From: JAPYWM01 sp964489015
Lineage (GTDB): Bacteria; Bacteroidota; Bacteroidia; SpSt-205
Direction of reading: 5' to 3'
Length of the DNA: 54,273 nucleotides
Assembly: GCA_964489015.1 (NCBI GenBank)
Contig: CAZAXD010000011.1
Location: forward strand, 1-54,273
In this document: positions 18,387-27,052 of the stretch, piece by piece
How positions within the stretch are numbered: position 1 is the stretch's first letter
How the letters are laid out: each line of letters begins with the position of its first letter
Notes under the pieces: generated by a model
Database searches by the model: none
The model's input: the letters and a program-made list of their open reading frames with translations, nothing else
Told to the model about the DNA's origin: nothing
Program-made: the position numbers and the translations under genes

Positions 18387-19643
18387 CGCTTGAGCTACGA
18401 GCTCCGTTCCCAGGCCATCCCTTAGCAGGGTGAGCGCCTCTTGTATGCCGCTCTGCGCTTCCAATAAGATGGTATGATGTCGCTGCACCGATAAAAGCAC
18501 CTCACTCGAAGCGCCATGAGCCTCGAGCACATCGATGATGCGCTGTTGCAGAGTCCGCAGACCTTCCCCCCGCTGAGCGGAGATGAGGATCACGTCAGAA
18601 GCATTCCAGATAGGATCTCGGTCCTGCACCAAATCTCTCTTATTCGCCACGTAGAGAATAGGAGCGGCTACCTCACCCAAGAGCTGAGCGGCTTGCTGCT
18701 GTAAAGTGGCCCTATCCTGATAACTGGGAGCCTCAAAGACATATAGCACAAGAAAGGCCTCTCGGAGCTTTTCCCTGGCACGCCGAACGCCCTCAGCTTC
18801 GATCTCATCGGCTGGATCCGCCCGAAGGCCGGCCGTATCGATCAGGCGCAGTTCATAACCGCCCAGGAAAATTCGCTCCTCGATGGTATCTCGAGTCGTG
18901 CCCGGAATCGCCGAGACGATAGCCCGCGACTCGCCCACCAGCGCATTCAGCAGCGTTGACTTGCCAGCATTGGGCTTTCCCAAGATCGCTATCGGGATGC
19001 CTTCCCGTACCGCCTGCCCCATCCGATAAGACCCAAGAAGCCGCGCTACTTCTGCAGACAATGCCTGCAAAAGGGTCATCAACCGCGCTCTCGATGCAAA
19101 CTCTACATCCTCTTCGCTAAAATCCATCTCCAGCTCTAAGAGCGCTAAGTAGTCTATAAGCTGCTGGCGAAACTGCCGGATTTGGTGGTAATACTCACCC
19201 CTCAATTGACTCAGTGCCAGTCGATGCGCGGCCTGACTCTGGGCAGCAATGAGCGAAGCCACTGCTTCCGCTTGATCCAGGGCCAGCTTGCCATTTAGGT
19301 AAGCCCGCAGGGTAAACTCCCCCGGCTGCGCCAACCGAGCCCCACTCTCCTGAAAAAGGGTCAACGCCCGACGCAAAATGTAAGGACTTCCATGCAGGGA
19401 TAACTCCACAACGTCCTCACCGGTGTAAGAATGTGGACCAGGATAATAAATCAAAACCCCCTCATCCAGGGGACTTTCGCCATCCCACAACTGCCCTAAA
19501 TGCGCATACCGCGGCCTAATCCGCGTCTGCCCTCGAAATCGCCAATGCTTCAGCACTATATCTAAGGCCTGCGATCCACTAAGCCTGAGCACCCCTATCG
19601 CTGTGCCGCCCACCCCAGTAGCAAGGGCTACAATTGTCTCCAT
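18288..19643 (-). CDS. mnmE: tRNA uridine-5-carboxymethylaminomethyl(34) synthesis GTPase MnmE
   Basis: 451 residues. With MnmG it modifies the wobble uridine of several tRNAs. An N-terminal tetrahydrofolate-binding domain is followed by a helical domain. The inserted G domain has the P-loop GKPNAGKST near residue 220, the switch II DTAG and NKRD for guanine. The invariant C-terminal FCIGK ends exactly at the stop codon, which proves the 3' end even though it overlaps the convergent ribBA by 99 bases. The promoter box TAGGTTTG lies four bases before the ATG. Confidence 0.96.
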   Translation of the reverse strand: METIVALATGVGGTAIGVLRLSGSQALDIVLKHWRFRGQTRIRPRYAHLGQLWDGESPLDEGVLIYYPGPHSYTGEDVVELSLHGSPYILRRALTLFQESGARLAQPGEFTLRAYLNGKLALDQAEAVASLIAAQSQAAHRLALSQLRGEYYHQIRQFRQQLIDYLALLELEMDFSEEDVEFASRARLMTLLQALSAEVARLLGSYRMGQAVREGIPIAILGKPNAGKSTLLNALVGESRAIVSAIPGTTRDTIEERIFLGGYELRLIDTAGLRADPADEIEAEGVRRAREKLREAFLVLYVFEAPSYQDRATLQQQAAQLLGEVAAPILYVANKRDLVQDRDPIWNASDVILISAQRGEGLRTLQQRIIDVLEAHGASSEVLLSVQRHHTILLEAQSGIQEALTLLRDGLGTELVAQALRRASRAIGEITGEITPDDILGSIFSRFCIGK

Positions 19644-19647
19644 ACTA

Positions 19648-19655
19648 CAAACCTA
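19648..19655 (-). promoter_or_regulatory. -7 promoter box TAGGTTTG for mnmE
   Basis: Perfect consensus four bases before the ATG at 19643, divergent from the broken gene at 19716. Confidence 0.6.
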
Positions 19656-19703
19656 CAGAAGCTAAGCCGAAAAGAGACTTGGATTTGTACAAACGAAAAA
19701 TCC

Positions 19704-19711
19704 TGTATTTG
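19704..19711 (+). promoter_or_regulatory. Remnant -7 box TGTATTTG upstream of the broken T9SS cargo gene
   Basis: One mismatch to TAnnTTTG (second position), four bases before ATG 19716. Confidence 0.35.
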
Positions 19712-19715
19712 CAGC

Positions 19716-20940
19716 ATGTCGGTTCGTAAGATTTTACCTGTCAGCCTTTTCCTTTTAGGCTGCCTATGGGGCCAAACGGAAATCCAAAGAGCCCAAAACC
19801 TTATTCAAAGGCTTCAGAGAGTTCGTGCAAGCAGCCCGTTCACACCACAAGCTCGTCTTCAATCTACGGTCTAGGTCCCAGACAGCATGTGGAATGACAC
19901 CACCCCCGATAATGGCAACTCTTGGGATGAGGTTGAGCTGGTGACCTATGCACACTACCCCAATGCTATGCCCCAGCATGATACGACCTTTTCTAAGAGC
20001 GGTTCGAATTGGATTCCACAATCTACCACCAGTTATTACTATAATGCTGACGTCGCTGACTCTCTGCAGCTAACCTACGGTTATGATGGGATCTCTTGGT
20101 CACCAGTCGATAGCGTTACGTTTACTTATACGCTCTTGTCAAGCGGGATTTTACAAGCGACCCAGACCACCCATACCTATCAGCCCGGCGGCTGGGAACC
20201 TGTCCAGGGCCAAGTAACTTGGTTTGATAGTGGCCTAGGTAGGCCGGATAGTGTAGCTTTTGACAAGTTCAATGTTAGCACTCTCTCCTGGGACCGCATT
20301 GCCTTTGGTGTATTTCTGTATGATGCCCAAAATCGACTTGACTCTATCAAGATTAGGGCGAATCTCAGCGGAGGGGTTACGCTTCTGTCTCACCAGAAAG
20401 CCTCTTATGACGTCCAAAATCGCCTCAGCCATCTCAGGGATACTGTATTCGTTCCTGCCTTAAGTTTGGCCATTCAAGCTGCAGATGAATTCTTCTCATA
20501 CCTGTCGCCCACCAGCGACCTCATTACAGTCGATTCCGTGGAGGTCCGCTCCTATTATCCTTTCCCTGGCCAGTTCACTACTGTCTCGCGTTCCAGTTAT
20601 GACGCGAATGATAAATCTGATCTTGGTGCTGTACGAGGAATGCTTCACGGGCTGCTTACCTTATGAGCGCGATCGCTATGTCTATAAGCAGCTAACGGTC
20701 AGTACTAGCTCTTCACTCCTCAGGCTGGCCACTGCTTGTCAAACGTTTTGCAGGGTTGGTGAACCCATTCATGTGCCCGCTATCTGGCAAGGGCAAAGCT
20801 ATGAACTCTATAACCTTTTTGGTCAGCTCATTCAGAGAGGGCAGTTGAGTGCTACCTTGCCGATGCCTCATCAAGCGGGGGCATACGTTTTGCGGGTTGG
20901 TGCGAACGTTGCTATTCAGCGACTTTACGTCCAACCCTAA
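19716..20940 (+). pseudogene. Broken T9SS cargo gene with YD-like motifs (in-frame TAG plus frameshift)
   Basis: Starting at ATG 19716 the frame encodes a good signal peptide (LPVSLFLLGCLWGQ), then stops at TAG 19872-19874. The same frame continues through a typical Bacteroidota repeat-rich extracellular protein (YDAQNRLDSIKI and YDVQNRLSHLRDT) to 20666. The expected C-terminal part lies one frame over. It is recognisable from about 20625 and ends at 20940 with a T9SS sorting-domain pattern (YELYNLFGQLIQRG, then AGAYVLRVG). The frame change falls around 20605-20640. Two independent lesions favour a decayed gene over sequencing error. Content is similar to the intact gene at 12226. Confidence 0.75.
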
Positions 20941-21118
20941 GGGGCTTCAGACTGTGTTTCCTTCGAAGCGGGGATATCCAGTCGATGCTCCTGCTTTCCT
21001 TTTGTCGAGCACGAGCGGGGTTGCCCTGATTAGCGGTTATGTTATGCCTCCCAGATGGATGGGGAATTCTGTCACAAGAAAGCACCGTCCAAGAAGCGCC
21101 GGGCTTGCCTCCAGCAGG
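20941..21118. other. Convergent spacer without recognised features
   Basis: 178 bp between the 3' ends of the broken T9SS gene and the TonB receptor. I see no convincing hairpin-plus-T terminator, RNA gene or riboswitch consensus here. Confidence 0.4.
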
Positions 21119-23335
21119 CTAAAATTCATAGCTTACCCCTAAGCGTACCTGCCTCCCTAGCTGGTCCGCGTAGTAGCGCATTAGGTCAGGATACTGCCGA
21201 TAACGCACATTGAAGAGGTTATCAGCACTTAAAAGTAGGCGCCAACGCTGCAGTTGGTAACGGAGCTCGGCAAAAGCCAGTCCATAAGCGCGGGGCGGGG
21301 GTAGCCAGTCCATCTCGGGGTCCCAGATTAGGGCTTTTGTATGATAGCGATAGCCTGCCTTAGCCTGCCAGTCTTTTACGCTAAACTGCAGACTAAGGGT
21401 GAGTGACGGGGCCGGTAACAAAGCCAAAAGCCGCCAGGTCTGAAGTATGGCTTCTCCGGTCGGCCTGCCTGTAGAAGCTTGACGCCAGCCTAGAGGCACT
21501 GCCCCCTGTAAGCGAATGCGCCAGTGCTGGCCCAGGGACTGGTCCCAGTACCCCCCCCAGCTTAGGAGCACCACGGGCTCCTGTCTGTAGCGCCAGCTCA
21601 GTGCAGCTCCCCGCAAGGATACTATCGGCAAATCAATCTGGCCATAAATGAAACAGGGACTGTAGTAGAGGCTCAAGCCAGAAAAAAACCGTTCTGCTCG
21701 CCATTCTAAGCGTCCATGCCAGACCCGTTCTAAGCGAAAACGCGGATCTCCCACCTCAAAGGCTGCACGGCCCTGATGATACCCATAGCTATATAACTCT
21801 GCGACATTCGGCGCCCGGCACAAATAAGCCCCCCGGCCCACGACCAAGCTAGGCCCCAAACGCCAGATCTTTTCTACCTCCACACCCCAGCTTGCCCACC
21901 ATCTCGCTAGCACCGGGATAATGACACCCGTACGTAGTAGTCCCTGCCGCTCTGGCACGTCATAAACTCTCCAGTAGAGGGGCTCCCATCGAATGCCAGC
22001 TGTCCAGCCACGATGCTGATATATAAAATACCCGAATGGCTGATACCGTTCATAACTCGGGATAAAATACGAGCCACTGGCTGTATTTCGTTCGTAATGA
22101 GCGCCCGCGCTAGCCTCCCATCGACTCCGCTCCCAGCTTAGCTGCAAGGTATGACGGGTGAGCTGAAAGCGAACAGCCGGCACGCCAGCCCGCGCATAAA
22201 GTCCTACGGCATCCCATTCCGCTCGGTAGTTAAACTGCCTAGCATAGGTGCAGGACCATAGCGTGCGGCTCGAAGGGGCATAGCGCACGGTGAGACGAGC
22301 AAGCTCATGAGCTACCTCCTGATAAGGGGGCTGGATACGGTATGAAAAATCTCCTGTGATAAGGGGCTCTGCAGCGGCTATAGCCCGCTCTAGGTCAGCC
22401 AGATTGCCGACATGCAGGCCGCCAAAGATTCCCATGGTTATATTGTACTGCGCATACAGGCCATCTACCTGCCAACGCGACCAGACCCGCTGAAGCCGAG
22501 CAGAAAAATGTCCCCACTGGGCCGGCGTGCCTGCTAGAAGGTAGCGGGGGGCCCTCAAGGTGCCGAGCAGGCCCGCGCTCCCCTGCAGGCGATAGCCCCA
22601 GCCTCTAATCGTACCTTGTACGTGCCCATTGAGTGATAGACCGCGACCATTACTAAGGCCAGCTGCTTGTACACGCCCTTCTATCGTGGGCAAGCAGCAA
22701 AGGCTCTCCTGGGCTAAGCGGATGACCCCGCCTACCGCCTCCGTACCATGCCGCACAGGTCGACTCCCCAATTCCACCATAAGGTGAGAACCCAAGTGCG
22801 AATCTACCTCCGGCGCATGCTCTTGACCCCATTGCTGAGAGGCTAAAATCACGCCCTCCTGCACATATACGATTCGCGTCCCACCCAGGCCATCCAGCAT
22901 CGGCTTTTGTAATAAAGGGCCAGCTCCACCCAAGGCTACGGCCGGCACCTCCAAGAGCTGCTGAGCCAAAAAAGCCTCCGGTCGAGCCCAGACAGCTTGA
23001 CTAGTTAGGGGCAACGGCCCAGCATGCTGAGCGCCCCATATCACCACCTCTTCTGCCCAGGCATGCCCACTGCCCAGTTCTAATAATCCCCCAGTCGGCA
23101 ACTGAATCAGCGTATCCGCCACGCGATGCCGCCCAATCCATACCGACACCCGGCACGTATCCCCACACAACCCCATTAGTCGAAAGCGACCACTACTATC
23201 ACTCTGTGTCACCTGCGCTTCTTCTGCGCACTTTATGCGAACTAGAGCACCGGGCACAGTCCACCCTTCTACATACCCACGGCACGGATCCTGCCCATAC
23301 AGGAGTCCAACCCAACACCAAACCCAGCATCGCAT
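21119..23335 (-). CDS. TonB-dependent outer-membrane receptor, possibly BtuB-like
   Basis: 738 residues. After the signal peptide (MRCWVWCWVGLLYGQ) comes a short carboxypeptidase-regulatory-like domain (about 18-90). The plug domain has the typical conserved elements (MLDGLGGTRIVYVQEG and a GTEAVGGVIRL segment). A large beta-barrel follows, ending in an aromatic-terminated strand (RQVRLGVSYEF), as needed for BAM-mediated insertion. The length is shorter than SusC proteins and fits vitamin or siderophore receptors. It is divergent from DUF6580 and a YncE-like lipoprotein, which suggests cobalamin as a substrate; this is inference. The TATCTTTG box lies six bases before the ATG. Confidence 0.85.
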   Translation of the reverse strand: MRCWVWCWVGLLYGQDPCRGYVEGWTVPGALVRIKCAEEAQVTQSDSSGRFRLMGLCGDTCRVSVWIGRHRVADTLIQLPTGGLLELGSGHAWAEEVVIWGAQHAGPLPLTSQAVWARPEAFLAQQLLEVPAVALGGAGPLLQKPMLDGLGGTRIVYVQEGVILASQQWGQEHAPEVDSHLGSHLMVELGSRPVRHGTEAVGGVIRLAQESLCCLPTIEGRVQAAGLSNGRGLSLNGHVQGTIRGWGYRLQGSAGLLGTLRAPRYLLAGTPAQWGHFSARLQRVWSRWQVDGLYAQYNITMGIFGGLHVGNLADLERAIAAAEPLITGDFSYRIQPPYQEVAHELARLTVRYAPSSRTLWSCTYARQFNYRAEWDAVGLYARAGVPAVRFQLTRHTLQLSWERSRWEASAGAHYERNTASGSYFIPSYERYQPFGYFIYQHRGWTAGIRWEPLYWRVYDVPERQGLLRTGVIIPVLARWWASWGVEVEKIWRLGPSLVVGRGAYLCRAPNVAELYSYGYHQGRAAFEVGDPRFRLERVWHGRLEWRAERFFSGLSLYYSPCFIYGQIDLPIVSLRGAALSWRYRQEPVVLLSWGGYWDQSLGQHWRIRLQGAVPLGWRQASTGRPTGEAILQTWRLLALLPAPSLTLSLQFSVKDWQAKAGYRYHTKALIWDPEMDWLPPPRAYGLAFAELRYQLQRWRLLLSADNLFNVRYRQYPDLMRYYADQLGRQVRLGVSYEF

Positions 23336-23341
23336 CTGCTA

Positions 23342-23349
23342 CAAAGATA
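23342..23349 (-). promoter_or_regulatory. -7 promoter box TATCTTTG for the TonB receptor
   Basis: Perfect consensus six bases before the ATG at 23335. The divergent box at 23413 is 63 bp away, leaving no room for a riboswitch leader. Confidence 0.6.
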
Positions 23350-23412
23350 CAAATACAAAATGACAGTCAGCGATCCTAGGCCTCAAACTTTCTCCCAAGG
23401 CTCAGCGTACCT

Positions 23413-23420
23413 TACCTTTG
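23413..23420 (+). promoter_or_regulatory. -7 promoter box TACCTTTG for the DUF6580 gene
   Basis: Perfect consensus four bases before ATG 23425. Confidence 0.65.
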
Positions 23421-23424
23421 CGAG

Positions 23425-23955
23425 ATGCGTCTCCTCAAGACTTACGGCATATCGCTGCTTTTTTTGGGGCTTCTGGGCTTGGCTGGGCGGCTACTCCCTC
23501 ATCCTCCCAATTTCACCCCGATGGAAGCGATGGCCCTTTACAGTGGGGCATGGGCCCCCCGGTGGTACCATGGAGCTGGGAGCTTGCTAGCCATCATGGC
23601 TGTGTCTGATCTCGTCTTAGGTTGGCATGCTCTTTGGCCCTTTACCTGGGGAAGCTTGCTAATCGGCATCTTCTTAGGCCGCTACAGCTTCCCGATGCAC
23701 CGGCTAACCGGTGCTCTGGCTGCCGCGCTAATACAGGCCACGCTCTTTTTTCTGGTGACCAACTGGGGAGTCTGGCTAGGAGGCTGGTACGGCTATTCTG
23801 TCTCTGGCTTGGTCACTTGCTACCTAGCGGCCATACCGTTTTTCCATTATCAGCTTTTGGGGGCTGGCTTCTATACCACTTTGGTGTGGCTGATCGTTTA
23901 TAAAGCGCTGCCGAAGCTGAATGTCCGATGGAGCTTAGAGCGGCGATCGGTCTAG
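23425..23955 (+). CDS. DUF6580-family integral membrane protein
   Basis: 176 residues with about five or six hydrophobic helices. The conserved N-terminal phrase RLLPHPPNFTPMEAMALYSGAW and the following SDL.LGWH segment match the Bacteroidota DUF6580 family as I know it. The function is uncharacterised. Size and topology are like substrate-binding (S) components of ECF vitamin transporters, and the neighbours are a TonB receptor and a beta-propeller lipoprotein, so an inner-membrane role in vitamin uptake is a plausible guess. It overlaps the downstream lipoprotein gene by 28 bases. Confidence 0.75.
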   Translation: MRLLKTYGISLLFLGLLGLAGRLLPHPPNFTPMEAMALYSGAWAPRWYHGAGSLLAIMAVSDLVLGWHALWPFTWGSLLIGIFLGRYSFPMHRLTGALAAALIQATLFFLVTNWGVWLGGWYGYSVSGLVTCYLAAIPFFHYQLLGAGFYTTLVWLIVYKALPKLNVRWSLERRSV

Positions 23956-24980
23956 CAGGGGCCCTTCTTCTCGTAGCCTGCCAAAGGCGTCCCCAAGCAC
24001 CCAGCGAAACGCCAGCGCCCACCTATCAGGGCCTCTTCCTACTCAACGAAGGACAGTGGACCCTAGAAAACGCTTCCCTCGATCAGATCGACCCTGCCTA
24101 CCGGGCTAATATCTTTTACCTAGTCAATCAGACCACCTTAGGGGATGTCGCGAATTACTGGTTTCGGGAGCGGGACACCCTCTGGATCGTCCTCAATGGA
24201 TCTAAGCTGCTACGCAAGCTCCAGTTACCCACGTTTCGCGAAATTGGACATATTCTTTTGCCACGCAGTGCCAGTCCCCGAGAATTTCTCCGGGTTTCTG
24301 CTACCAAAGCCTATATCAACTCCCTATTAGACGCTAAAATCTACCGCATAAACCCCATTACCTTGACGTTAGATGCAGCACCCATTACACTGGAAAACTA
24401 CATGGAGTCCATGATCCAGGTGGGGGACTGCGTTTGGGTCTCTTGTGGAAACTACGCCTACCCTGCCCGTAATAACAAGCTGGGCTGCTTTCGCATCGTG
24501 GACGACGAGGTCGTGGGATACCTTACCTTGCCTAGGGAAAATCCAGGACCGCTGCTTTTACTTCCCAATGGAGAGCTCCTCATCGGATGCCGCGGCAACT
24601 ACGCCGATCAAAAGGGTCTACTGGTGCACGTAGCTCCCCAGACGGGCGTCATCACGGATACCGTGCCGCTTCAAACGAGCGTGTATGGCTTGTACCTCCT
24701 GCGAGATACGGTTTATATGCTTACCGACTCAGGGGTGAGTCTGTATGACTGGCGTAGGCATGCAGTAGATTATCAGTTTCTAAGCCGATCCAAGCTGGGG
24801 CTGTCCCCCCACCACTTGATTTATGGCTTTTACTACGATACAGTCAGCGGTTATTGGCTTGTCGCCAATGCCAAAAGCGGTGGTGTAGCCGGCGAGATAC
24901 TATGGGTCCATGCATCGGGTGAAATCCAGCGCCGAAGCCCAGCCGGCGTTTTTCCTAGCAAATTTCTGCGCTATCCATAA
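23928..24980 (+). CDS. YncE/DUF5074-like beta-propeller lipoprotein, possibly BtuG-like
   Basis: 350 residues. Signal peptide with lipobox (GALLLVAC, Cys about residue 18), so it is probably outer-membrane anchored. The mature part opens with FLLNEGQWTLENASLDQID and has repeats such as LGDVANYW, KAYINSLLDAKIYRINP and NGELLIGCRGNY. This is the pattern of the seven-bladed YncE/DUF5074 propellers that include BtuG, the cobalamin-binding partner of BtuB in Bacteroides. It overlaps the DUF6580 gene by 28 bases with no box of its own, so the two are probably cotranscribed. Ligand identity is inference from family and context. Confidence 0.8.
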   Translation: MELRAAIGLAGALLLVACQRRPQAPSETPAPTYQGLFLLNEGQWTLENASLDQIDPAYRANIFYLVNQTTLGDVANYWFRERDTLWIVLNGSKLLRKLQLPTFREIGHILLPRSASPREFLRVSATKAYINSLLDAKIYRINPITLTLDAAPITLENYMESMIQVGDCVWVSCGNYAYPARNNKLGCFRIVDDEVVGYLTLPRENPGPLLLLPNGELLIGCRGNYADQKGLLVHVAPQTGVITDTVPLQTSVYGLYLLRDTVYMLTDSGVSLYDWRRHAVDYQFLSRSKLGLSPHHLIYGFYYDTVSGYWLVANAKSGGVAGEILWVHASGEIQRRSPAGVFPSKFLRYP

Positions 24981-24986
24981 GTTGCC

Positions 24987-24994
24987 TACTTTTG
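24987..24994 (+). promoter_or_regulatory. -7 promoter box TACTTTTG for the acetyltransferase
   Basis: Perfect consensus seven bases before ATG 25002. Confidence 0.6.
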
Positions 24995-25001
24995 TTAGCG
25001 G

Positions 25002-25655
25002 ATGACGAGCGCTGATCCGATTCAGCCCGCGGGTGTACTCGTCGTAGGGACCGGCACCCTGGCATTATGGGCAGCCGAGCTTTTAGAAGCCAGCGGCGCG
25101 TTCGTATACGGATTTGCTCCTACGAAGGCGCTAGAGGTACGCGCCCAAGACGAATTACCGGTTTTACCCCCGATAACCAAAGCGCGCATTTGGAAACTCA
25201 TCGCTCGTCGAGAAGCCGACTATGTCATCGCCCTCGGGGAGCCTGTGCAACGGGAAAGAATGGCCCATCAGCTCTTTGAACGGGTACAATGGCCAGCGCG
25301 TAGCGTCATTCATCCTATGACGTTTGTCGCCAAGACGGCTACCATAGGCGGTGGAAGCTTTTTATTTCCATTTGTGACGGTCGGCCCCCATGCTCAGATC
25401 GGCGGCTATGTCGTCTTAGAAGCGCAAGTTACGGTAGGACCTAATGCCCAGATTGCAGACTTTGTCAACGTAGGAAGCGGCGCGCAAATTGGTGAAAATT
25501 GCAAAATCGATAGCTACGCGCTTATTGGTCGAGGCGCCATTTTGCTACCTAACGTGCAAATAGGAAAGGGCGCGCAAGTTTTGCCGGGGAGCGTCGTCAG
25601 TGACTCCATCGCACCTGGTCAGATTGTTAGTGGCTATCCAGCTCGTGTCTCATGA
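25002..25655 (+). CDS. NeuD/PglD-family sugar O- or N-acyltransferase
   Basis: 217 residues. The N-terminal Rossmann-like half begins with GVLVVGTGTLALWAAELLEASG. The C-terminal half (about 105-210) is a left-handed beta-helix of hexapeptide repeats such as TIGGGSF, QIGGYVVLEAQVTVG and QIGENCKIDS. This is the architecture of NeuD/PglD enzymes, which transfer acetyl from acetyl-CoA to sugars of surface glycans. The substrate is not identifiable, and no other glycan gene is adjacent. The stop overlaps purH by four bases (ATGA), so purH is probably transcribed from this gene's promoter. Confidence 0.8.
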   Translation: MTSADPIQPAGVLVVGTGTLALWAAELLEASGAFVYGFAPTKALEVRAQDELPVLPPITKARIWKLIARREADYVIALGEPVQRERMAHQLFERVQWPARSVIHPMTFVAKTATIGGGSFLFPFVTVGPHAQIGGYVVLEAQVTVGPNAQIADFVNVGSGAQIGENCKIDSYALIGRGAILLPNVQIGKGAQVLPGSVVSDSIAPGQIVSGYPARVS

Positions 25656-27049
25656 ATGTACTCCTTTCGGTGTGGGACAAGGCCGCAGCCCTACCCCTTG
25701 CCAAGCGCTTTGCTGCGTTAGGCGCTACGCTATGGGCGTCCGCCGGTACCGCAGCGTACCTGCACCAAGCGCAAGTCCCGGCCCAGTCCCTTGAAGCGCT
25801 AACAGGCTTTGGGGAGCTTTTAGGGGGACGCGTGAAAACGCTGCATCCCCGCATCTTCGGGGGAATTTTAGCACCCAACCCATCAGACCTCCCCCCAGGA
25901 GAGCCTCATTGGGATGTTGTTATCGTGCACTTATACCCCTTTTCCGCCGAAGCAGAAAACTGGGTGGAGCTCATCGATATCGGCGGCGTAAGTCTAGTCC
26001 GGGCAGCGGCTAAAAACTTTGCGCGCACTTGGGTGATACCGGGACCTGACTACTATCAGAATGCTCTCCAAGTCCTGGAAACCTATCAGGGGGTGCCCCC
26101 TCTCGAATGGCGCGCCTGGTATGCCGCCCAAGCTTTTCAGCTCACGACGGTTTATGATGCGGGGATAAGCCAAGCCATCGCCACGAAAGCCCCCCCCGCC
26201 CCAGAAGCCTCCCTGCGCTATGGTGAAAATCCGCACCAGCGGGCATTTTATGCAGGACCATCGCCTCGTCCCCTTTTAGGAAAACCCCTCTCTTACAATA
26301 ACCTCTTGGACTTAGAAGGCGGGAGCCGACTCCTAAGAAACTGGCCCTGGCCAGCATGCGTGATCCTAAAACACACCCAGCCTTGTGGTGCTGCCTGGGA
26401 TGCTGACCCGATAGTTGCCTATCAGAAAGCTTTAGCCGCTGATCCAATCGCCGCTTATGGCGGTATCGTGGTATGCAACTTTCCCATTACAGAAAGCTGG
26501 GCTATGGCTACAAAAGGGCACTTTATCGAGGTTTTGGCAGCACCCAGCTTTTCAGATGAAGCTATCGCCTGGATAGAAAGGCATAAGAAAGCCACAACCT
26601 TGGTGGCCTTAGCCAAGCAAGCGGAGAGCCGCTGGGAGGTACGAATCGCCTTAGGGGGCTTTCTTTGGCAAGAGCCCAATACAGCAGAAGGCAGTACGGA
26701 TCCGACCCTGCGCTGGGGTGAGCGGATTTTACGGCAGCTTTACTCCAATGCTATCGCCATCGTGCGCAGCGGTGAGCTTATCGCAGCTGCCAGCGGCCAA
26801 ACGTCACGCATAGAGGCCGTGCGCTTAGCTATTCAGCGGGCTCAGGCCCGAAATCTACCGTTAGAGGAGTCTTGGCTCCTCAGCGATGGCTTCTTCCCGT
26901 TTGCTGATAGCATTGAGCTCGCCGCTGAGGCAGGCATTCGTCAGGTCGCTGCACCAGCCGGCGGCAAAAACCTTGCGGAGGTACAATCCACCGCTAAAAA
27001 GCTCGGCCTTTCGTTTGTACTTTTGCCCTATCGTCACTTCAGACATTAG
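25652..27049 (+). CDS. purH: Bifunctional AICAR transformylase / IMP cyclohydrolase
   Basis: 465 residues; performs the last two steps of purine biosynthesis. The N-terminal IMP cyclohydrolase (methylglyoxal-synthase-like) domain has GGRVKTLHPRIFGGIL. The C-terminal transformylase has RYGENPHQ, the KHTQPCG motif (usually KH.NPCG) and a LSDGFFPFADSIELAAEAGI segment near the end. It is shorter than the usual 510-530 residues; the linker and loops are trimmed but the motifs are present. It overlaps the upstream gene by ATGA, and mreB follows three bases after the stop. purH beside mreB is a common order in Bacteroidota. Confidence 0.93.
   Translation: MNVLLSVWDKAAALPLAKRFAALGATLWASAGTAAYLHQAQVPAQSLEALTGFGELLGGRVKTLHPRIFGGILAPNPSDLPPGEPHWDVVIVHLYPFSAEAENWVELIDIGGVSLVRAAAKNFARTWVIPGPDYYQNALQVLETYQGVPPLEWRAWYAAQAFQLTTVYDAGISQAIATKAPPAPEASLRYGENPHQRAFYAGPSPRPLLGKPLSYNNLLDLEGGSRLLRNWPWPACVILKHTQPCGAAWDADPIVAYQKALAADPIAAYGGIVVCNFPITESWAMATKGHFIEVLAAPSFSDEAIAWIERHKKATTLVALAKQAESRWEVRIALGGFLWQEPNTAEGSTDPTLRWGERILRQLYSNAIAIVRSGELIAAASGQTSRIEAVRLAIQRAQARNLPLEESWLLSDGFFPFADSIELAAEAGIRQVAAPAGGKNLAEVQSTAKKLGLSFVLLPYRHFRH
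27018..27025 (+). promoter_or_regulatory. Possible -7 box TACTTTTG for mreB within purH
   Basis: Perfect consensus but 27 bases before the mreB ATG. If used, mreB would have a short leader, unlike most genes here. It may be a chance match. Confidence 0.3.
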
Positions 27050-27052
27050 ATT

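Noticed and set aside
19872..19874. Suppressed TAG (readthrough or pyrrolysine) in the YD-like gene
   Set aside because: The same gene also carries a frameshift, so decay explains both lesions more simply.
20941..21118. Cobalamin riboswitch near the putative vitamin-uptake locus
   Set aside because: No B12-box consensus was recognised, and the segment is downstream of both genes; the divergent promoter region is too short for one.
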